From positions 434,001-498,000 of the forward strand of contig MZZL01000386.1 in the NCBI GenBank assembly GCA_002749535.1: a stretch of 64,000 nucleotides of DNA. The letters run 5' to 3'. Position numbers and translations under genes: made by a program. Position 1 is the stretch's first letter, and every line of letters begins with the position of its first letter. The notes beneath the pieces were generated by a model that saw nothing but the letters and a program-made list of their open reading frames with translations, was not told the DNA's origin and made no database searches. Positions 57,097 through 64,000 of this stretch are shown here, piece after piece. This stretch comes from Apophysomyces variabilis. Taxonomy: Eukaryota; Mucoromycota; Mucoromycetes; Mucorales; Mucoraceae.

Positions 57097-57362
57097 TTGC
57101 TTCTATCTTTCTTAACCTTGCGTATCCCCTTTTACACCCTCCAACGCCTCGATCATCTCTCTTCTTCCTTTAAATCTTTCTCTGTCAACAACTTCGAAGC
57201 ACTGGAACAACACAATACGGACACCTTCTCCTCTCTGCTCCTTTCTAACAGCCGATGTACCATTCTTTGTAGCAATGTAATGCGACCACTGTCAGTCTCC
57301 TGACCAGGTGACTTCCGACAATAGCCCAGTAAGGTATACCCTTCTTTCGACAAGTTTTTCAT
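57097..57362 (-). pseudogene. 'GYxRKSP' family ORF, broken copy
   Basis: Reads EGYTLLGYCRKSPGQETDSG followed by RITLLQRMVHRLLERS and a Ser-rich VSVLCCSSAS. A one-base shift leads to EALEGVKGDTQ. These blocks match the ORF at 61.8-62.3 kb in order (IGYARKSPSNETDKTRIRLL ... NGDTQD). I know similar ORFs as repeated in Rhizopus-type genomes without an assigned role. A transposase remnant lies just upstream on the same strand. Confidence 0.6.
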
Positions 57363-57449
57363 TGCATTTGATATCTTGGTATAACACTTGTAATCACAAA
57401 GATGAGGTTTTCTTAAGAAATAGATTAATACGAATCATGAATGCAAGTC

Positions 57450-57971
57450 TTATGAATAAGGTCTTACCCAAAATATATTTCTTTCATCACATAGAGACTG
57501 TCGCAAACGAATCCGCGACTTGCTGTTGACCATTTCTCTTTTCCGCACAAACTCGACATCCATAAATGAAAGCTTTCGTGTTGTACACCATATTGAAAAT
57601 GCAATGGCTAACTTATTGTCGAAAAAGCTGGTCAAGCAGCTCATTTGACGTAGTATCTCATTGGTTAAATAGATTTTTCTTCGGAAGTCTTTAGGATGTA
57701 CTTGATCAGACCATAGGCAGATATTGCTCCCAAGATTGTGATCATCGTTTGCTGTCGTTTTTGGCATTGTAAGCACTGTAGAAGACTCTTTCTTTGACCA
57801 CGCCATACTGCGTTTCAAATTAATATGGAACGCAGACTCGTGAAGAAAAATGCAGTTCTTTTCCCGAAAGTTGACATTGGCGTCGCCCTTTTGCTCACCA
57901 TTCAAAGCGTTCTTGGACTTTAGCCTCGGTATTCCTCCACTACAGGCTGGAAATGAGCTTGTTTTCACCAA
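57450..57971 (-). pseudogene. IS630/Tc1-type transposase remnant
   Basis: A 173-codon open frame contains NFREKNCIFLHESAFHINLK and RSMAWSKKESSTVLTMPKTT, which resembles the first catalytic block of IS630/Tc1 DDE enzymes (normally F.DE(S/A)(A/G)F). The catalytic Asp reads His (FLHESAF). The second and third catalytic blocks are missing. The rest of the ORF (SFMDVEFVRKREMVNSKSRI) does not belong to the DDE fold that I know and leads, through a possible intron donor GTAAGA at about 57,467, toward the GYxRKSP fragment. Confidence 0.55.
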
Positions 57972-58336
57972 TAAGTTACATTATTCCTTCTTTTTTCACA
58001 AGCCGATCTTAGATATTCTAAATCTGTCGAACATTGAAAGCAGTTGCCCTAGATCGATTACTCTAAAACAATGAATGAAGTCTGTTTGAGTTGACCGGCG
58101 AGATCCAATCTGGCTGAGAGCAACTTGCTTGAAATACAAGACTGTAAAGCTTTGTTCTGGGCTTCTATCTGTTGAAACCCAGCCGATTCCAGTGGTGAAT
58201 GTGGTTATGGGCAAAAGCGGGCCTCTTCCGGGGGGTGCGGTGCTGCTCGCTTGTCTTTTTTTTCTTTGTTTCTCTATACCTTACCGCGTTCGTGCTAGCC
58301 AAACACTACAAGTCCTATTTTCCACACAAGTTAAAC
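57972..58336. other. Promoter region of MIX23
   Basis: About 365 bp upstream of the MIX23 ATG. The ORFs in it are chance, with mixed hydrophobic content. No TATA box is obvious. Confidence 0.4.
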
Positions 58337-59029
58337 ATGGCCGAGAAACAGCTAAATCCCTCTACTTGCTATAACTTCTCCTACTTCAAGGGTAAAGTAA
58401 AAAAAATACCGCTTTCCTCTCATGAACCACACCACACATCCTTGTTCTCTGTTTGTTATTAAAATCGTCATAACGAAACACTCATTTTCCCTTGGCATCA
58501 ATAGACATTTTGAAGGAATTGCGTCGAGTGGACGACAATATTGTACCTCGACTGAACTCGACCGACGTTCATTCAGAAACAGCCTGCGCTGACTTCTTCA
58601 AACAACTTGCTCAAGCTTATGAGAAACGCGAAAAAGCCATCAATTACTGTCTAAAGGTAAAGGGATAGAAACAGAAAGAAAACAAATGGTACTCTTCTTC
58701 TTGAGGACGCGTTGTGTTCTAATATCACGTTGATCTGTTTATTTTCCAGGTAATGGATGATGAACTTGCGAGAAAGAACAAGATCTTAGAAGAGGATCCC
58801 GATGATTATGATACCAAGTCCACTATTTTCACGGATGAATCCAAGGTAAACAAAAGGGAAATGTTGATGAACCTGCTTTATATTCATCCTTCTTGTTTCT
58901 TGTTTTCTTTAGCGCCGAATGATTGCCAACGAATTGGTAGTCGAAGATATTGTGCGTGACAGAACCCTTCAGGTGTTTAAGAACAAATGCAGAGTCTTTG
59001 ACACGTCGTCCTTGACTTTGAAACCTTAG
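58337..59029 (+). CDS. MIX23: MIX23 (CCDC58) mitochondrial intermembrane-space protein
   Basis: Four exons (58337-58391, 58505-58656, 58750-58845, 58913-59029) give 139 residues, as in human CCDC58/MIX23. Conserved blocks are ILKELRRVDDNIVPRLNST, then ACADFFKQLAQAYEKREKAI and NYCLK, and at the end ELVVEDIVRDRTLQVFKNKC. The Cys residues sit in spacings typical of Mia40 substrates of this family. MIX23 has been described as a regulator of mitochondrial protein import. The ATG at 58337 starts a short first exon that ends in CYNFSYFK. It converges with ATP1, about 200 bp away. Confidence 0.88.
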
Positions 59030-59227
59030 AAATTGTAATCATAGTAAAAACGGTCTTAGAACACACATTCAAAGAAAAAAAAAAAAAGAAACGGAAACGA
59101 GCAAAAAATTTCATAATAGAAAACGAAAAAAAAGTTTTGGATTATTTTACAAGATCTGGATTAGCTCTGTTGTTTTTCCTTTCTTTTGCTTGGCGGTTAT
59201 TGTCATGGCTCTATTACATTCACACGT

Positions 59228-61172
59228 TTACAAGAAAGACTTGACGTGGTTGTCGCAGATCTCACGGAGCTTGGTTTCCAACTCCTTGGACAAGACGCCC
59301 TTGGTGCGGATCTCCTCAAGAGTATCCTTGTGCTCGGATTGGATGTGGGCAATGAAGTCCTTTTCCCAGTCAACGACCTTGTTGACAGGGAGCTTGTCAA
59401 GGTAACCGTTAACACCAGCAAAGACAATAGGAACCTGGGTCTGGATAGAAAGAGGAGTGTACTGGGGCTGCTTCAACAACTCGGTAAGACGAGCACCACG
59501 GTTCAACAAGAACTGAGTGGAAGCATCCAAATCAGAACCGAACTGGGCAAAGGCAGCAACTTCACGGTACTGAGCCAAGAAAAGCTTCAAAGAACCGGCA
59601 ACCTGCTTCATGGCCTTGGTCTGGGCAGCAGAACCGACACGAGAGACGGACAAACCGACGTTAATGGCGGGACGGACACCCTTGAAGAAGAGTTCAGCTT
59701 CCAAGAAGATCTGACCGTCAGTAATGGAAATGACGTTGGTAGGAATGTAGGCGGACACATCACCACCCTGAGTTTCACTAAGAAATAAGTAAAAAGCCAA
59801 TGAGCCCCTCTATCCTTTTCTTTTTCCTTTACGTCTCGTGCTTTTTTTGCTACTACTTACATGATGGGAAGGGCAGTCATGGAACCATAACCGAAGTCCT
59901 TGTTCATCTTGGCGGCACGTTCCAAAAGACGGGAGTGGAGGTAGAAGACATCACCAGGGTAAGCTTCACGACCAGGGGGACGACGAAGCAAAAGAGACAT
60001 CTGACGGTAAGCAACAGCCTGCTTGGACAAATCGTCATAGATGATCAAGGAGTGGCGGCCATTGTCACGGAACCATTCACCAAAAGCAGCACCAGAGAAA
60101 GGAGCAAGGTACTGAAGAGGGGCGGCCTCAGAGGCAGTAGCAGCCACGACGGTGGTGTACTTCATGGCATCATTCTCCTCGAGGGTTCTGACGAGCTGGG
60201 CAACTGTAGAACGCTTCTGACCGACAGCAACGTAGATACAGTACAACTTCTTGGATTCATCGCTGCCGTTGTTCCAGTTCTTCTGGTTCAAGATGGTGTC
60301 GAGAGCGACAGCAGTCTTACCAGTCTGACGATCACCAATAATCAACTCACGCTGACCACGGCCAATGGGAACCATGGAGTCAACAGACTTGATACCGGTC
60401 TGCATAGGCTCGTTGACGGAGTGACGGGGCAAGATACCAGGAGCCTTGACCTGAACACGGGAGCGGCCAACGGTCTCCAAGGGACCCTTGCCGTCAATGG
60501 GGTTACCCAAAGCATCGACAACACGACCAAGGATACCAGGACCGACGGGAACGTCGACAATGGCACCAGTACGCTTGACGGTGTCACCTTCCTTGATCAA
60601 ACGATCGTTACCGAAAACGACAATACCGACGTTATCGGGTTCCAAGTTGAGAGCCATACCCTAAATGACAAGGAAAACAGCACAGTCAGATCTACCATAT
60701 CCAGTTCGTTCCAACCTAAGGGTTTTGTTATTGATTGCTTCTTTTTACTTTACCTTGAGACCGCTAGAGAATTCAACCATCTCTTCGGCCTGGACGTTCT
60801 TCAAACCATAAACACGGGCAATACCGTCACCAATGGACAAGACACGGCCGGTTTCCTGAAGGTCGACCTCAGAGGAAGCGCCAAGAATGCGTTGTTCGAG
60901 AATGGAAGAGACTTCCGAAGTAGAAGGCTTGGCCGAGGCATAGTGTCTCAATGCAACAGCGGCAGCAGCATTAACACGGACCTGACGAAAGAAAAAAGAA
61001 AAACAAAGAAAAAGCCATGTTGGTTTAGTCCCATGCAAACATTCAAGCGCGCATGATTTCGCGTTCAAAACGTAGAAAAAGAAAAAAGCATTAAAACGAG
61101 ACTCACAGCCGGGGTGGCTCTGGTAAAAGCGGAAAGGGCGGGGCGCGCAAGACGAGCAGCGTTTCTCAACAT
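59228..61172 (-). CDS. ATP1: ATP synthase F1 subunit alpha
   Basis: Four exons on the minus strand (61107-61172, 60754-60981, 59861-60660, 59228-59777) sum to 547 residues. An Arg-rich presequence ([20 protein letters not shown]) targets the mitochondrion. The nucleotide-binding core shows the P-loop GDRQTGKTA, then [20 protein letters not shown] with the Walker B region, [20 protein letters not shown] and the [11 protein letters not shown] segment. The C-terminal helical domain ends [11 protein letters not shown]. This is the non-catalytic alpha subunit of complex V. Codon use is strongly biased, with frequent GGT, GCC and AAG, which fits high expression. A long plus-strand ORF on top of this gene is an antisense shadow. 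Confidence 0.97.
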
Positions 61173-61596
61173 GGAGGCAGATGAGAGGAATGGGGGTGTT
61201 TAGGGAAAGAGACGAAAAAAATGTTTATTGTGTGACTGGTTTTGTAGCCCGAAAAGTGGCGGAAATTGCTGCTGCACTCCACTGGCGCACTTGGTTCAAA
61301 AATCGAACTTAACCAGAAGCTATTCATACTTTCACTGACAGCACCATGAAGCTGCTCGCTTCATACAACTTGCAACACGGAATAACGTGATTATCGGTAG
61401 CTGTGTACTCGCACTACAATAGCCATTTTTTGCTTTAGTCGCTGCTTACATTCCGATATAATGGGCCCCAATCGACAAGTTACAGTATGCACCATATTCT
61501 GCTTTTTTGCAGCCCATAGCTGATATCCGGTGTTATGGCTCAAACTTCTCCGGTCGGGATTTAAAGTGGATCGGGTCACTTATGGCCTAAAGCATT
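61173..61596. other. Upstream region of ATP1
   Basis: About 420 bp, with the ATP1 promoter nearest 61,173-61,300. A short palindrome at 61,577-61,606 (CTTATGG paired with CCATAAG) lies at the edge of the transposase fragment. No other gene. Confidence 0.4.
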
Positions 61597-61812
61597 ATGG
61601 CCCATAAGAAAAACGTTGAAGAAGGACAAACTGCAAAGGAAGCAGCACTTATCATGGGTATAAATATCCGAACTGCTCAACATCATATCAAAACATACAA
61701 TCGAGATGAAGAAAGACGTTTACCTGGAGTTCAAAGGAAGCCTCGTACTAGATATTATGGTAAGCTGAAGGAAACTCATACAATGAAGTTGAAAAAAACT
61801 TGCCGAAGTTAA
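61597..61812 (+). pseudogene. N-terminal fragment of a Tc1/IS630 transposase
   Basis: The 71-codon ORF reads EGQTAKEAALIMGINIRTAQ followed by HHIKTYNRDEERRLPGVQRK, almost identical to residues 29-75 of the copy at 63.7 kb. It is cut off after GKLKETHT. This part is the helix-turn-helix DNA-binding region. No catalytic domain follows; another ORF overlaps its 3' end on the same strand. Confidence 0.8.
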
Positions 61813-62552
61813 AGCAATTCGTCTCACTTTCGTCGTTCAGTAAATGGATCTCAGTACAAGATAGGCACTTTGGCAAACGAGTCACTCACCGTCAAGAAAG
61901 AAGGGCAGAAAAGGGTAGACATCTTTTTATAATGAAAACCAGCATTGTGAGGTCGTTGAACGAGACAACATTATCTTTCAGGCATTACGTAGAGAGCCTT
62001 ATCAATGGTTGGATGAATATAGGCTACGCAAGAAAATCGCCTTCGAACGAGACAGATAAAACAAGAATCCGATTGCTCCAACTGATGATCATAAAGCTCC
62101 AAAACAGATGTTTCTGCGAGCGCATTTACGTATCTCCAAAGACGTTATCAACAAAGTCGGTTATGGAGAGAGATTATGGAGATGTAGATAAAGGCATCAT
62201 TGTTGGTCAGCTTAGTGGGTGTAACGGCGATACTCAGGATATGCTTGTTTACTTGTCATCAACCCTAAACAATATTCGATTATGCGTAATTTCATATGCT
62301 GGTTTGTCCAATGACCCGGACAATGTTTACGAGATCCTACGGTAAGGACTATTATGGACGCTAAATGCTGTCTCTGTTACAATTTTTCTTATAACAGAGT
62401 AATCATAGAGCATCCAAGAAAGTCAAGGAAATTGTCGTTGACCACGGGGAAAGGATTGAGGTGATCCAAAGGTCTCAATTGGTTCACGGAGATAAGAACA
62501 AATTAAAGATGTTCAAGTCAAGAAATGGATGCATCAAACGATCAGTTGTTTA
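61800..62552 (+). CDS. 'GYxRKSP' family ORF, probably with one intron
   Basis: The main open block (61800-62345) reads ...NIGYARKSPSNETDKTRIRL, LQLMIIKLQNRC, and later GCNGDTQDMLVYLSS and LCVISYAGLSN. A second block (62,395-62,552) continues with RSQLVHGDKNKLKMFKSRNG and IKRSVV before a stop; the gap has a GTAAGG donor and a TTATAACAG acceptor, though the phase does not fit perfectly. No convincing ATG. The 'GYARKS' start recalls serine-recombinase N-termini (GYARVS), but the catalytic Ser context and other motifs are not evident. I know similar orphan ORFs from Mucorales; role unknown. A better copy than the one at 57 kb. Confidence 0.5.
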
Positions 62553-62584
62553 AAATAAATTTATGGATGTTATAGTGTTACTTG

Positions 62585-62655
62585 CATCTCTGTGTCATCA
62601 CCTCTTTCTTAAGTTCGTGTCATCATTTCTTAAGTTTCTGTCATCACCTCTTGCT
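62585..62655. repeat. Short tandem repeat, ~22-25 bp unit, about three copies
   Basis: The unit GTCATCACCTCTT(TCTTAAGTT) appears three times with changes (TGTCATCACCTC, TGTCATCATTTC, TGTCATCACCTC). It lies between the GYxRKSP ORF and the transposase pseudogene. Confidence 0.6.
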
Positions 62656-62665
62656 GGATCTCGGT

Positions 62666-63775
62666 TTAGAGATTTCTTTCTTCATTCTTACGGCGAGAAA
62701 AGAAAGAAGTAGTATGTTTAATCCAGGCTTGACAGTCGGATCTAGTCACTGTGTTCACCGACTCACAGATCGAATCTGTGACTCGATCGTCTGCTCTCAG
62801 TGCATTTTCTCCTGATACCTGTTTTTACCTTTGATCAATGGGATTTAGAAACGGGGAATATGGTGGTAAGTACAGGCATTTATAGCCTCTGTGCTCAATC
62901 AGATTGCGAACAGTCGCTGGTGTATGTATTGGAGCATTGTCCATCACAATATAATGGCCTTTCATATCATGCTTATCCAGCACGTCCATCACTTTTGATA
63001 TATAAGACAGGAAGTGTCCCGTTCGTGTACCGACCCGACCATTAGCTGTCTTTGCTTCTTTTTCAAGAAGCTTTCTCTTTTTGGATACGGATACAGCCTG
63101 AGGCTTTCTCAAAGATATATCTATCACTCCAGCCTCTGATATGGCACCTAATATAGTAATTGTTACTCCTTTTCCAGTTGGTACAGTGCCTTTTGCTGGC
63201 GTGCCTTTCAAAGAACGACCAAGATTTCGCTGAGTATGCAAGTTGAAACCAGCTTCATCGATAAAGGCACAGTTCTTAGTGAAGTCCAAGTCTTGCATCT
63301 TCTCCCACTCTCCAACTTTCTCCTTTCTCAAAACGATCATTCGGTCAGAATTCCTTGCTGCAGGAAGTTTTTCCAACTTTTTCAAAGTGATATGGCATTT
63401 ATTGACTAAATGTCTAAGCAACGCCGATTCTGAGATAGTTAACCCCTCATATGCCTCACATAAGCTTTTCTTTATATCTGGCACGATGGCAGTCGAGTTC
63501 CTGTCAATATAATCTAGAAGAAACTGGGTGTGAGTTTCGGTCAGCTTACCATAATATCTAGTACGAGGCTTCCTTTGAACTCCAGGTAAACGTCTTTCTT
63601 CATCCCGATTGTATGTTTTGATATAATGTTGAGCAGCTCGGATATTTATACCCATGATAAGTGCTGCTTCCTTTGCAGTTTGTCGTTCTTCAATCACTAA
63701 ATCAAACAGCTTTTCTATTTGCTGCGGGGTATATCGCCTATATGACCCCCTTGTTCTAGCTTTAGGTAACTTCAC
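62666..63775 (-). pseudogene. Tc1/IS630 transposase, nearly complete but broken
   Basis: The reading frame (316 codons up to 62825) has the HTH part (KEAALIMGINIRAAQHYIKT), then catalytic Asp-1 in FIDEAGFN, Asp-2 in VMDNAPIH, and the end LPPYSPFLNPID. The spacing between the second and third acidic residues is 34, as in the DD34E group. The frame opens with GTG after a stop, so the original ATG is missing. After NPID a deletion of about 10 nt (inferred by comparison with the 34.5 kb remnant) removes the usual E-(E)-F-W block and shifts the frame; the C-terminal part (DCQAWIKHTTSFFSRR) continues in another frame to 62666. Non-functional as it stands. Confidence 0.85.
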
Positions 63776-64000
63776 GGTACATTACAACATACAAAAAAGG
63801 GAAGTACACCAAAAATTCCTGACTCCGACTGTACTCAAAGAAGGGTAGTCTGACCGCAAAATTTTTCATCCAATCATGAAAAAGTATTTTGATTCCTCAA
63901 AAACTTGAATCCTAGTCTGCAAATAAAAAATAGAAACACGCAGACAAATAGGAAAAACACTAAATTTCAGGAACCGAGAGATCTTGTTCGTTGCTAAAAC
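63776..64000. other. Right edge of window, non-coding
   Basis: AT-rich DNA upstream of the broken transposase. I looked for a terminal inverted repeat like that of the 33.6-37.4 kb element and did not find its CGGACACTCC core here. Confidence 0.45.

Noticed and set aside
59800..61056. 418-codon plus-strand ORF over the ATP synthase alpha gene
   Set aside because: It is antisense to a certain gene with strong codon bias, and its content (Thr/Asn/Gly/Leu repeats) is what such bias yields on the other strand. No motif.
63820..63840. GTACAGTCGGAGTC near the right edge as a TIR of the 63-kb transposase copy
   Set aside because: The only similar string on the other side (about 62,731) is inside the coding remnant, so no inverted pair could be set up.
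1..64000. CRISPR arrays, rRNA genes, bacterial operon signals
   Set aside because: None seen; the window is eukaryotic nuclear DNA with spliced genes.

Overview
This is nuclear DNA of an early-diverging fungus, most likely a Mucoromycota and probably Mucorales member. That reading rests on many short GT-AG introns (about 50-110 bp), T/C-rich gene starts, the closeness of several repeated gene remnants to families I know from Rhizopus and Mucor-type genomes, and a full set of fungal housekeeping orthologues. No search could be run. Identities come from reading the conceptual proteins and splice sites are by eye. For most multi-exon genes the summed exons are a multiple of three, which supports the models; single boundaries may be off by a base or two.

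Layout. 1-3.6 kb: edge of a secreted-protein gene, then AT-rich DNA with little coding signal. 3.6-23.2 kb is a dense housekeeping block: LEU5-type mitochondrial carrier, ribosomal stalk protein P2, an HSPA12-like Hsp70-fold ATPase with a Gln/Pro/Tyr-rich tail, nucleoporin NUP85, IPI3/WDR18 (rRNA maturation), TRM13 (tRNA methylation), an LRRC58-like leucine-rich-repeat protein, a vezatin/Inp2-type membrane protein and SURF1 (cytochrome oxidase assembly). 23.2-37.4 kb is an accessory island. It holds remnants of a repeated Mucorales-type gene, a perfect 1,892-bp inverted repeat around a 1,382-bp spacer with a small family of secreted proteins, and a 3.78-kb TA-flanked, terminal-inverted-repeat element containing a decayed Tc1/IS630 transposase and a decayed Crinkler (CRN) effector-type gene. 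37.4-41.7 kb: NOP6-like RNA-binding protein, a multi-pass membrane protein, a Rab32/38 GTPase. 42-44.3 kb: poorly coding DNA with orphan ORFs. 44.6-56.4 kb: a WNK-type kinase whose frame holds one TAG, an alpha-arrestin, a probably myristoylated SAM methyltransferase, a vacuolar-type amino-acid transporter and CSN6. 56.5-58 kb: transposon remnants. 58.3-61.2 kb: MIX23 and ATP synthase alpha in convergent orientation. 61.2-64 kb: more Tc1/IS630 copies and a second 'GYxRKSP' ORF.

How it fits together. Mitochondrial genes recur (LEU5, SURF1, MIX23, ATP1), as do ribosome or tRNA biogenesis genes (P2, IPI3, TRM13, NOP6); these are ordinary fungal neighbours, not a pathway cluster. The unusual biology is in the island: a Crinkler-type gene inside a Tc1-type TIR element next to a palindromic duplication of a secreted glycine-rich protein gene. 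A second theme is the repeated pairing of transposase fragments with an orphan 'GYxRKSP' ORF at 57 and 62 kb.
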